Assembly: GCA_014380005.1 (NCBI GenBank)
Contig: JACMKT010000152.1
Span: 62,001-126,000, forward strand
DNA: 64,000 nt
Direction: 5' to 3'
Origin: Rhodospirillales bacterium
GTDB lineage: Bacteria > Pseudomonadota > Alphaproteobacteria > Rhodospirillales > Magnetospirillaceae
Shown here: piece after piece, positions 8,274-16,006 of the stretch
Numbering within the stretch: position 1 is the first letter of the stretch
How the letters are laid out: the number at the start of each line of letters is the position of its first letter
Translations under genes and position numbers: made by a program
Notes under the pieces: generated by a model
Seen by the model: only the letters and a program-made list of their open reading frames with translations
What the model was told of the DNA's origin: nothing
Database searches by the model: none

Positions 8274-9071
8274 ATGGCGATCGAAATCAGCAAAGAATAT
8301 TTGAAGAATCTTCAATACGGCACCGCCAAGAATCTGGAGGCGCGTATCCAGATTCATCAGCGTTTCAGCACCAATCCGGAACCTTTCCACGCCTGGATCG
8401 GCAATCACATGACATTTTCCGGCCCGGTGCGGGTGTTGGAAGTGGGCTGCGGCACCGGCATCTTCTGGCGGGAAAACCTGCGCCGTCTGGCCGAGGGCTC
8501 CAGCTTGGTCCTGACCGATTTCGCCGAGGCGATGGTGGCCAAGACGGCTCAGTCGTTTGACCAGCCGTGGATCCGCTGTGAATTGGCCGATATGGAAGCG
8601 TTGGCCTATCCCGACGCGTCGTTCGACATCGTCAATGCCCATCACGTCATGTATCACGCGGCTGACAAGGCGCGCGCCTTCGCGGAAATCCGCCGCGTGC
8701 TCAAGCCGGGCGGTTATCTGACGCTGACCACCAACAGCGAGCGGCATATGCGGGTGGTCTATGACATCGGCCGCCAGATCGACCCCAACTTCCCCACCGA
8801 CCGCATCATCGATTCGTTCACCGAGGAAGTTGCCGATATTGAAGTGCCGAAGTTCTTCCCGAAGTTCGAAAAGTTCGTTCAGGAAGACATGCTTCAGGTC
8901 ACCGACTTGGAATTCCTGATCGACTATGTTGCTTCGGGCGTGACTCCGCGTGGCATGAAAGTGGCCGACGACTTCTATGAGAAGTATGCCGCCATTGCCA
9001 AGAAGGAGATGGATGCGAAGGGATATTTCGAAATTCCGAAGCGTTCTGCTCTGTTCATCTGCCACAACTGA
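8274..9071 (+). CDS. Class I SAM-dependent methyltransferase (candidate phosphoramidate-cassette methyltransferase)
   Basis: The 265-residue protein has SAM motif I VLEVGCGTG at residues 54-62, a post-I acidic residue in LTDF, and motif III-like VLKPGGYLTL. The N-terminus reads LKNLQYGTAKNLEARIQIHQ, a start I associate with methyltransferases found beside CDP-amidate genes such as Cj1420; that memory is not verified here. A GGAAGG ribosome site precedes the ATG, and a strong intrinsic terminator follows 22 bases after the stop, so this is the last gene of its transcript. The methyl acceptor is unknown: phosphoramidate oxygen would fit the cassette, a sugar hydroxyl is the alternative. Confidence 0.7.
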   Translation: MAIEISKEYLKNLQYGTAKNLEARIQIHQRFSTNPEPFHAWIGNHMTFSGPVRVLEVGCGTGIFWRENLRRLAEGSSLVLTDFAEAMVAKTAQSFDQPWIRCELADMEALAYPDASFDIVNAHHVMYHAADKARAFAEIRRVLKPGGYLTLTTNSERHMRVVYDIGRQIDPNFPTDRIIDSFTEEVADIEVPKFFPKFEKFVQEDMLQVTDLEFLIDYVASGVTPRGMKVADDFYEKYAAIAKKEMDAKGYFEIPKRSALFICHN

Positions 9072-9092
9072 TCTCGGCAGTTTAATGGCATG

Positions 9093-9146
9093 CCCCGTCA
9101 AGGTGCGCGACGTCGCTCACCCTGACGGGGTTTCGTCTTTTTTTAG
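9093..9146 (+). terminator. Strong intrinsic terminator after the phosphoramidate-like cassette
   Basis: A long stem begins CCCCGTCA at 9093 and closes with TGACGGGG ending at 9130. The interior continues the pairing (GGTG with CACC, then a GCGAC/GTCGC palindrome), with two mismatches. A T-rich tract, TTTCGTCTTTTTTT, follows at once. Both parts of a Rho-independent terminator are present. It separates the genes upstream from the next gene at 9216. Confidence 0.88.
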
Positions 9147-9215
9147 GGAACCGAGCCAGCCGCGCCCTTATGGCGGCCATTCCCGCCCGCAACCCCAGGC
9201 ATTCGGCGCAACCCC

Positions 9216-10805
9216 ATGACCGTTCTGCTGCACCGTTCCGACTGCCTGCCCACGGGCGTGTGGGATTGCTGGGCTGCCATCGGCGGTGGCAGGGCCACTC
9301 TTGACCCGGCGCGGGCGGTCGAGGGGTTGGCCGGTGGCTTGGAAGCCGCTTTCGACGCCATTGCCGATGAATGGCTGAGCTTGGCGCGCCGGTTGGGCGA
9401 AGCTGCTGATGCTCCGTTGTCCCACACCCCGTCGGCGGCACCCAATGCCTCGGATTTGGGTCTGATGATGGCGTGGACCAAGCTGGTGCAGCGTTGGGCG
9501 GAGGATCAGCGCATTGTGCTGGTGCTGTGCGACGACCCGTGGATGTTCCGCCATCTGGCAGACCTGCCCGGCGTGACCGCCGGTGCCGCTCCGGTTCTGT
9601 GGCCGGTCGCGTTGCGCCGGGTGTTGCGCGGCTATGCCGCCCGTGCCCGCACGGCAATACGGGCAGCCGGCGCCGCGTTGCGCATGCGGGGCCAGCATGT
9701 TGAGCCCGGCGGTCCCTGGCTGCTGGTCTACGGCCACCCCAAAAGCACCCGCGAGGGCGGCGACGCCTATTTCGCCGATTGTATGAAGGATCATCCCGGC
9801 TTGCGCCGTGCGCTGCATGTGGATGCGCCGCCCGACCGCGCTGCCACCCTGCTCAGTGGGCGCACCTGCTCGCTGCATGGCTGGGGCAATCCGCTGTTCG
9901 CCCTGTCTTTGGCATTCAAACGCTGGCGGCCCCAGGCCATTGGCCCGTGGCAGTGGCTGGTGCGCCGCGCCAGCGCCATGGAAGGTGGCCGTGGACAGGC
10001 GGCGGCGGTGGCGTGGCAGATGCACTGCCAGCGGCGTTGGCTGGCGGCGGTGCGTCCCCAGCTAGTGGCGTGGCCGTGGGAGAATCATGCGTGGGAGCGC
10101 GATCTCGTGCATGCCGCACGCGCATGCGGCACCAGGACCGTGGGCTATCAGCATTCGGTTATTGGCCGGCAGATGTTGAATTACGGGCCGGGCTCGTGTC
10201 CCGACGGCCAGGGCAGCCTGCCCGACGAGGTGGTGTGCAACGGCCAGACCACCCTGGACCAGCTGGTGGCTTGGGGGGTGACGCCGTCGCGCCTCACCAT
10301 CGGCGGTGCGCTGCGCTATGCCCAGCCGGGACAGGTCCGTTTTGACCCGAATGCGCCGGTATTCCTGGCGGTGCCGTTCGACCATCTTACCGCCCAGGAA
10401 ATGCTGGAGGCCGCCCGTGACGCCGCCCGCAGTCGTGGCTTGCGCTTCGTGCTGAAGGATCATCCGCTGTTCCCCTTCCCGTTCGAGGACGGCGGCGGGG
10501 TGACCCGTTCCACCACCCAACTTGAGGCCCAGGACGGCGTTTCGGCGGTGGTCTTCGCCGCCACCACGGTGGGGCTGGAGGCATTGCTCATGGGCATCCC
10601 CGCTTTGCGCTTCCGCCCCACGGGCCGGGTCGCCATCGACATTCTGCCCAGCGGCATCACCGCCCCGGTGACCAGCGCCGCCACTTTGGCCGACGATCTG
10701 ATGGATGCGCAGCCGCCGGTTCCGCCCGACCGCGCCTCGGTCTTCGCGCCAGTGGACGCGGCAACTTGGCGCCGGTTATTCTCGCCGCAAGGAGAATGCT
10801 CATGA
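9216..10805 (+). CDS. Surface carbohydrate biosynthesis protein (GT-B-like, TIGR04326-type)
   Basis: This 529-residue protein resembles a family of surface-carbohydrate proteins found in Leptospira and Magnetospirillum-type clusters. The C-terminal half has the look of a GT-B transferase: YQHSVIGRQ, then VLKDHPLFPFPF, then TTVGLEALLMGIP, a layout reminiscent of CDP-glycerol glycerophosphotransferase or surface-polysaccharide transferases. The N-terminal third is unrecognised. No membrane segment is obvious. It is the first gene after the terminator and overlaps the aldolase gene by 4 bases, so it heads the next translational unit. The reaction is not known; transfer of a sugar or polyol phosphate is the best guess. 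Confidence 0.6.
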   Translation: MTVLLHRSDCLPTGVWDCWAAIGGGRATLDPARAVEGLAGGLEAAFDAIADEWLSLARRLGEAADAPLSHTPSAAPNASDLGLMMAWTKLVQRWAEDQRIVLVLCDDPWMFRHLADLPGVTAGAAPVLWPVALRRVLRGYAARARTAIRAAGAALRMRGQHVEPGGPWLLVYGHPKSTREGGDAYFADCMKDHPGLRRALHVDAPPDRAATLLSGRTCSLHGWGNPLFALSLAFKRWRPQAIGPWQWLVRRASAMEGGRGQAAAVAWQMHCQRRWLAAVRPQLVAWPWENHAWERDLVHAARACGTRTVGYQHSVIGRQMLNYGPGSCPDGQGSLPDEVVCNGQTTLDQLVAWGVTPSRLTIGGALRYAQPGQVRFDPNAPVFLAVPFDHLTAQEMLEAARDAARSRGLRFVLKDHPLFPFPFEDGGGVTRSTTQLEAQDGVSAVVFAATTVGLEALLMGIPALRFRPTGRVAIDILPSGITAPVTSAATLADDLMDAQPPVPPDRASVFAPVDAATWRRLFSPQGECS

Positions 10806-11554
10806 ACGATCTCAAGCGACGTCTCGCGGCAGGCGAGGCCACCATCGGTGCGTGGCTGACCACCGCCTCGGATGAAGTGGCCGAAATCATGGCAACGCTG
10901 GGGTTCCATTGGCTGGCGGTGGATATGGAGCACGGCTCGGCAGGGGTGCGCGAAGCCCTGGCCGCCTTTCGTGCCGCCGAACGCCATGGGGTGGCGCCCA
11001 TGGTGCGGCTGCCCTCCGCCGATCCCTATCTGGCCCGCCGCCTGCTGGATGGCGGCGCCGCCGGTTTGATCGTGCCCGTGGTCGAGGACCCCGTCGCCTT
11101 TTCCGGCTTCATCCGCCACTGCCTGTATCCGTCCAATGGGCGCCGCGGCGTCGGGTTGTCGCGCTGCAACCAGTGGGGCGACCAGTTCAGCGAGTATCTG
11201 ACCGGCTTCTCGCCGGTCATTGTTCCGCAGATCGAGACCGTGGCCGGCGTCGCCGCCGCCGCTGCCATCGCCGCTTTGCCTGAAGTGGACGCGTTGTTCC
11301 TCGGCCCCTACGATCTGTCGGCCAGCCTGGGTTCCGCCGGTGATTTCACCACGCCGGCCTATGCCGCCGCCATCGCCGAGGTCAAGGCGGCGTGCACGGT
11401 GCATGGCAAGGCGCTGGGCATTCATCAGGTCCATCCCGATCCCCAAGAACTGGACGCCAGATTGGCCGAAGGCGCCCGCTTCATCGCCTATGGCACCGAC
11501 GCCATCGCCATCCGCCATGCGCTCAAGGCCGCCCGCCGTGAGGGAGTACAATGA
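10802..11554 (+). CDS. HpcH/HpaI-family 2-keto-3-deoxy acid aldolase
   Basis: The ATG at 10802 is preceded by AAGGAG at 10789 and gives 250 residues. Class II pyruvate-aldolase hallmarks are all visible: DMEHG (catalytic His), VRLP (pyruvate-binding Arg), QIET (metal Glu) and GPYDLS (metal Asp). Such enzymes reversibly join pyruvate and an aldehyde to give 2-keto-3-deoxy acids. It is tightly coupled to a KdsB-like cytidylyltransferase, suggesting that the aldolase makes, or degrades, an ulosonic acid that is then CMP-activated. A catabolic role in keto-acid breakdown is the conventional annotation but fits this neighbourhood less well. Confidence 0.82.
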   Translation: MNDLKRRLAAGEATIGAWLTTASDEVAEIMATLGFHWLAVDMEHGSAGVREALAAFRAAERHGVAPMVRLPSADPYLARRLLDGGAAGLIVPVVEDPVAFSGFIRHCLYPSNGRRGVGLSRCNQWGDQFSEYLTGFSPVIVPQIETVAGVAAAAAIAALPEVDALFLGPYDLSASLGSAGDFTTPAYAAAIAEVKAACTVHGKALGIHQVHPDPQELDARLAEGARFIAYGTDAIAIRHALKAARREGVQ

Positions 11555-12327
11555 AAACCGTCTGCATCATCCCCGCCCGCATGGCGTCGAGCCGTTTTCC
11601 CAATAAGCCGCTGGCGCCTATGCTGGGCATGGCGCTGGTGCTGCATGTGTGGCACCGCTGCCGCTTGGCGAGCGGTCTCGATCATGTGGTGGTCGCCACC
11701 TGTGATGAGGCGATCGCCGATGCGGTCCGTGCTCAAGGCGGCGAGGCGGTGATGACCGCCGACACCCATCCCGGTTGCGTGGACCGCACGGTGGAGGCGG
11801 TGACCAAACTTTACCCCGATTTGGCCGATGACGACCTTGTCCTCATGGTCCAGGGTGACGAAGTGATGGTCACTCCGCAGATGATCGAGAGCATGGTGGA
11901 GGTCTATTCCCGCACCAAGGCGCCGGTGGTCAATCTGGCCTCCGTCATCACATCCGCAGCCGATCAGGACGACCCCAATTGCGTGAAGGTCTGCGCCGCC
12001 CCCGATGGCCGCGCGCTGTTCTTCTCGCGCGCGCCCATTCCGTCGCGGTGGCGGGCGCAGGGCCCGGTGCCGGCCTATCAGCAGACCGGGGTGATCGGTT
12101 TTTCCCACGCCTTCCTGCAGACCTTCGGTACGCTGGAGCGCACGCCGCTGGAGATGATCGAACAGATCGACATGCTGCGCACACTGGAACATGGTTACCC
12201 CATCCAGATCGTCACCGTGGGTGTGGAAACCGTGGGCGTGGACACGCCGGCCGATCTGAAGCGCGGCGAGGATATGCTGCGCGCCGATCCGGTGACCCGG
12301 TTGTACATGGATTTGCAAGATGAGTGA
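11551..12327 (+). CDS. KdsB-like CMP-ulosonate cytidylyltransferase
   Basis: The 258-residue protein matches 3-deoxy-manno-octulosonate cytidylyltransferase in length and pattern: IPARMASSRFPNKPL at the start, VQGDE in the middle, FSRAPIPS, and GVDTPADL near the end. KdsB uses CTP to make CMP-Kdo. Here the segment that usually reads HxGIY is altered to QQTGVIGF, which may change the sugar acid accepted. Being embedded in a glycan cluster beside an aldolase and an oxidoreductase, it may be a paralogue for another 2-keto-3-deoxy sugar rather than the lipid A-core KdsB. Whether a second kdsB exists elsewhere in the genome cannot be seen. Confidence 0.78.
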   Translation: MKTVCIIPARMASSRFPNKPLAPMLGMALVLHVWHRCRLASGLDHVVVATCDEAIADAVRAQGGEAVMTADTHPGCVDRTVEAVTKLYPDLADDDLVLMVQGDEVMVTPQMIESMVEVYSRTKAPVVNLASVITSAADQDDPNCVKVCAAPDGRALFFSRAPIPSRWRAQGPVPAYQQTGVIGFSHAFLQTFGTLERTPLEMIEQIDMLRTLEHGYPIQIVTVGVETVGVDTPADLKRGEDMLRADPVTRLYMDLQDE

Positions 12328-13372
12328 GAAGTTGAGGGTCGGCATCGCCGGCTACGGCGTGGTGGGCAAGCTGCGCCGGCAAGTGGCGGACGAACATCCC
12401 CACATGCGCACCGTGGCTGTCTGCGACCGGCTTTTCGACAGCATGGGAACCTTGCCCGACGGTCTGCGCCACTATCCCTGCGCCGAGAGCCTGTTGGCCC
12501 ATGAAGAGCTGGACATCCTGTTCGTCTGCCTGACCAACGATGTTGCCGCCCAGGTGACCATCGCCGGGTTGGAAAAGGGCCTGCATGTCTTTTGCGAAAA
12601 GCCGCCGGGGCGGGATGTTTCCGACATCCGCCAAGTCATCGAGGCCGAGCGGCGTTATCCTCATCTCAAGCTCAAATACGGCTTCAACCATCGCTATCAC
12701 GATTCCGTGCGTGAGGCGTTGACGCTGGTGCGCTCGGGCGAATTCGGCCGTCTGATCAATCTGCGCGGCGTTTACGGCAAGTCCAAGATCATCGATTACC
12801 GCTCGCCCACCCATTGGCGGACCAAGCGGGCGGTGGCGGGCGGCGGTATCTTGCTGGATCAGGGCATTCACATGCTGGATCTCATGCGCTCCTTCGCCGG
12901 CGAATTCACCGAGATCCACAGCATCGTTTCCAACGATCATTGGCACCACGACGTTGAAGACAATGCTTATGCTCTGATGCGCACGGCGGATGGCATTGTT
13001 GCCATGCTGCACTCCACCGCTACCGAATGGCGTCATCGCTTTCGTCTGGAAATGTCGCTGGAAAAGGGCAGTATCGTGTTGGGCGGCATCCTTACCGGCT
13101 CAAAGAGCTACGGCGCCGAAACCATCACGGTGGCGTGGAAAACCGAGGATGACGCCGGCGATCCCATGGAACGTACCACGCGCTACAATTCCGATCCGTC
13201 CTGGCGTGACGAAATCTGGGATTTCATGGATGCGGTGATGAACGGCGCGTCCATCACCAACGGCTCTTCCGCCGATGCGCTTGCCACCATGGAACTGGTC
13301 TATCGCATCTACGGTGCCGATCCCAGCTGGGCGGCCAAGTGGGATTTGGCTCAGCCGGATATGGGCGCCTAA
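12320..13372 (+). CDS. Gfo/Idh/MocA-family sugar oxidoreductase
   Basis: The 350-residue protein starts with a Rossmann loop GIAGYGVVGKL, which binds NAD(P). It carries the EKP motif in FCEKPPGRDVSD, where the Lys is catalytic in this family, and GGGILLDQGIHMLDL, supplying the usual Asp and His. Members oxidise or reduce sugar hydroxyls, often on nucleotide-linked sugars. The start overlaps the KdsB-like gene by 8 bases, linking it to CMP-sugar metabolism. It probably modifies the ulosonic acid or its precursor. Substrate and direction are unknown. Confidence 0.82.
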   Translation: MSEKLRVGIAGYGVVGKLRRQVADEHPHMRTVAVCDRLFDSMGTLPDGLRHYPCAESLLAHEELDILFVCLTNDVAAQVTIAGLEKGLHVFCEKPPGRDVSDIRQVIEAERRYPHLKLKYGFNHRYHDSVREALTLVRSGEFGRLINLRGVYGKSKIIDYRSPTHWRTKRAVAGGGILLDQGIHMLDLMRSFAGEFTEIHSIVSNDHWHHDVEDNAYALMRTADGIVAMLHSTATEWRHRFRLEMSLEKGSIVLGGILTGSKSYGAETITVAWKTEDDAGDPMERTTRYNSDPSWRDEIWDFMDAVMNGASITNGSSADALATMELVYRIYGADPSWAAKWDLAQPDMGA

Positions 13373-14410
13373 GTGTCGGTTTCCCGCCGTCTCGCCCATC
13401 TCGATTGCTTGCGCGCCTTGGCCGCCTTGGCGGTAGCGGTCAATCATGTGTTCGGCGAAGTAGCCCATCTGGACCCTTCCCTGGGCTGGCTTGATCTGCC
13501 GGCCTATTTCGATTTTGGCCGGTACGGGGTGCTGCTGTTCTTCATCATCAGCGGCTATGTGATTCCGTTCAGCATCACCGGCCAGGGTCCGCGCGCCGTG
13601 GGCGTGTTCGCGGTGCACCGTCTGTTCCGCCTGTTTCCCGCCTATTGGGTGTCGCTGGGGGCGGCGTGGCTGGTCCTTGGCGGGTCGGCGGGGCTGTACG
13701 CCGTCAATGCCACCATGCTGCAGCGTTTTCTCGGCACCCCGGACGTGCTGGGGGTCTATTGGACGCTGGCGGTGGAACTGGTCTTCTATGGGCTGGTGGC
13801 CGGGTTGTTCCTAGTGGGATGGTTGCGGCGCGGCCCGCTGATCATGATCACGGCGGGGCTTGCCGTGGCGGTGGCGGGTGCCGGACTGATCCGTGCCTAT
13901 GGGGGCATTCCCATCCCCTTCGCTTGGCCGTCCTTCCTGTCGCTCATGCTGATGGGAAGCGTGATGCGCCGCATGGACGAGCGCGGGGTAACGCCCGGCT
14001 GGCGTGAGGCGTTGGGCCTTGGCCTGTTCGTGCTGGCTCAACTGACGGCTATTTTCGCCGTTTACGGCGATGCGGCCAACGGACGGTCCGCCTGGGGCGA
14101 GGCGGCGGCCTGGACCGGCGCCATCGCCACGTTCGCGCTGTTCCATTACGGCTGGCGCCTGACCGCCCCCGGCCTCGCCTATCTCGGCAAGATCAGCTAT
14201 TCGATCTATCTTTTCCATACATTGGCCAATCCGCTGATGCAGCGCATGCTGGCGGGCGAGAAGATTGGCGCCGTTCAGGCCATGGGCGTCGCAGCGCTGG
14301 AATTCGCCGCCAGTATCGCCGTTGCCGCCGCCGTCTATCATGTGGTGGAGGCGCCGGCCATTAAGTGGGGACGACGTCTGGGGACGCGCCTGTCCCAGTC
14401 AAGGGGTTAA
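13373..14410 (+). CDS. Acyltransferase 3 (OafA-like) membrane protein
   Basis: The 345-residue integral membrane protein begins HLDCLRALAALAVAVNH, the family opening with the conserved RA(L/I)A and His, and shows about ten hydrophobic helices. Members move acetyl or other acyl groups from cytoplasmic CoA donors to sugars on the periplasmic side. It starts with GTG directly after the previous stop. The family pattern at the N-terminus supports this start, as there is no earlier in-frame option. O-acetylation of the polysaccharide made here is the likely job; the acceptor position cannot be told. Confidence 0.82.
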   Translation: MSVSRRLAHLDCLRALAALAVAVNHVFGEVAHLDPSLGWLDLPAYFDFGRYGVLLFFIISGYVIPFSITGQGPRAVGVFAVHRLFRLFPAYWVSLGAAWLVLGGSAGLYAVNATMLQRFLGTPDVLGVYWTLAVELVFYGLVAGLFLVGWLRRGPLIMITAGLAVAVAGAGLIRAYGGIPIPFAWPSFLSLMLMGSVMRRMDERGVTPGWREALGLGLFVLAQLTAIFAVYGDAANGRSAWGEAAAWTGAIATFALFHYGWRLTAPGLAYLGKISYSIYLFHTLANPLMQRMLAGEKIGAVQAMGVAALEFAASIAVAAAVYHVVEAPAIKWGRRLGTRLSQSRG

Positions 14411-14414
14411 TGAA

Positions 14415-15080
14415 ATGCGTGGTGTCGTGCTTGATCTGGACGGCACGCTGATCGACAGCGTGCCGGACGTGGCCCATGCCCTCAACTGCCTGCTGGCGGA
14501 AGAGGGGCGCCGTCTTCTGACCATGGACGAGGTCAAGGGTCTGGTGGGTGAAGGCGTCACCGTTCTGATGGAAGGCGCCTATGCCGCCACCGGCGCCACC
14601 GTCGCGGGTGCGGAATTGAGTGCGGCCATCGCGCGCTATCAGGATTTCTATGCCCGCGATCCGGCTACCCATACCATCGTGTTCCCCCAGGTGCGTGAAA
14701 CCTTGGAACGGCTGGCCGCCGAGGGCGTGGCGCTGGGCATCTGCACCAACAAGCCGTACCGCATCACCGGATTGGTGCTGGAGGCCCTGGGGCTGGCTCC
14801 GTTGTTCCGGGCCGTCACCGGCGGCGACAATCTGCCTTTCCGTAAGCCCGATGGCCGTCACATCCTGGCTACGGTGGAGATGATGGGATTGACGCCCGAT
14901 TCCGTGTTGTATGTGGGTGACAGCATTACCGACGTGCGTGCCGCCCGCGATGCTAAAATTCCCGTGGTGGCGGTGGCCTGGGGCTATGCTGACGAAGGCG
15001 GTGCGGAGGCCTTGGGTGCCGATGCCGTCATCGATGATTTTTCCGCCATCCCCGATCTGTTGCGCCGGTTGGTTCCATGA
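14415..15080 (+). CDS. HAD-superfamily phosphatase (Gph-like)
   Basis: The 221-residue protein starts at the ATG at 14415, three residues before VVLDLDGTLIDS, which holds the nucleophile Asp and the second Asp of HAD motif I. Motif II is CTNKP, and motif III/IV is VGDSITDVRAARDA. A helical cap lies between motifs I and II, as in phosphoglycolate phosphatases. It could serve general phosphoglycolate removal, but its position suggests dephosphorylation of a sugar-phosphate intermediate in the CMP-ulosonate block. It overlaps the next gene by 4 bases. Confidence 0.78.
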   Translation: MRGVVLDLDGTLIDSVPDVAHALNCLLAEEGRRLLTMDEVKGLVGEGVTVLMEGAYAATGATVAGAELSAAIARYQDFYARDPATHTIVFPQVRETLERLAAEGVALGICTNKPYRITGLVLEALGLAPLFRAVTGGDNLPFRKPDGRHILATVEMMGLTPDSVLYVGDSITDVRAARDAKIPVVAVAWGYADEGGAEALGADAVIDDFSAIPDLLRRLVP

Positions 15081-16006
15081 CCCGTATCGCCGTCTGCTCG
15101 CGTTCGTTCTCACGCCACCCCATCTTGCGCGGCGAGCTGATCGCCCGTTTTCCCCATGCCGAGATCACGTTCAACGACGCCGGCCTCAGCCTGTCGGGGG
15201 CTGGGCTGATCGATTTCGTGCGTGGGCATGACCGCGCGGTCACCGCGCTTGAGTGTTTGGATGAAGCCTTCTTCGCCGCCCTGCCGGAACTCAAGACGGT
15301 GGGTAAATACGGCGTCGGCCTGGACATGATCGATATGGCGGCCATGCGGCGTCACGGCGTGCGCCTGGGCTGGACCGGCGGCGTCAACCGGCGGTCGGTG
15401 ACCGAGCTGGTGGTGTCCTGCGCCATCGCCTTGCTGCGCCACGTGCCCGAGGGCAATCAGTTGGTGCGTGACGGCGGCTGGCGTCAGTTCATGGGGCGGC
15501 AATTGACCGGCAAGACGGTGGGTATCGTCGGCTGCGGCCATATCGGCAAGGACCTCATCCAGGTGCTGAAGGCCTTCGACTGCACCATGCTGGCCCACGA
15601 CATCCGCGATTTCCCCGATTTTTATGCCGCCCACACTGTGCGCCCCATGGGGCTTGAGGAACTGCTGGCCGCGTCCGACGTGGTGACGCTTCATCTGCCC
15701 CATGACGACAGCACTGCGGGCATCCTGTCGGCACGGCGCCTGGCTCTGATGAAGCCGTCCGCCATCCTCATCAACGCCGCGCGCGGCGGATTGGTGGACG
15801 AGGTGGCCATGAAGGCCATGCTCATGGATGGCCGGTTGGCCGGTGCCGCGTTCGATGTTTTCAACGGCGAGCCGCCCACCGACATGGAATTGCTGCGCCT
15901 GCCCAATTTCCTCGCCACTCCCCATGTGGGTGGCAGCGCCGAAGAAGCGGTCTTGGCCATGGGCCGGGCCGCCATGGACGGCCTTGAGCGGGCGGAGGTT
16001 CCATGA
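15077..16006 (+). CDS. D-isomer-specific 2-hydroxyacid dehydrogenase (SerA-like)
   Basis: The 309-residue protein has an NAD-binding loop GIVGCGHIGKD. The catalytic set is visible: Arg in NAARGGLVDE, Glu in FDVFNGEPP and His in ATPHVGGS. The family interconverts 2-keto acids and D-2-hydroxy acids; SerA oxidises 3-phosphoglycerate. Here it is sandwiched between a HAD phosphatase and a membrane polymerase-like protein with 4-base overlaps on both sides, so a role in making a hydroxyacid or keto-acid building block for the glycan is likelier than serine synthesis. It lacks the C-terminal ACT domain of regulated SerA enzymes. Confidence 0.78.
   Translation: MTRIAVCSRSFSRHPILRGELIARFPHAEITFNDAGLSLSGAGLIDFVRGHDRAVTALECLDEAFFAALPELKTVGKYGVGLDMIDMAAMRRHGVRLGWTGGVNRRSVTELVVSCAIALLRHVPEGNQLVRDGGWRQFMGRQLTGKTVGIVGCGHIGKDLIQVLKAFDCTMLAHDIRDFPDFYAAHTVRPMGLEELLAASDVVTLHLPHDDSTAGILSARRLALMKPSAILINAARGGLVDEVAMKAMLMDGRLAGAAFDVFNGEPPTDMELLRLPNFLATPHVGGSAEEAVLAMGRAAMDGLERAEVP

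Noticed and set aside
1-9071. Sulfotransferase to use the PAPS made by the left-edge genes.
   Set aside because: No protein with the PAPS-binding sulfotransferase pattern was found in the window; the sulfatase-fold gene is not one.
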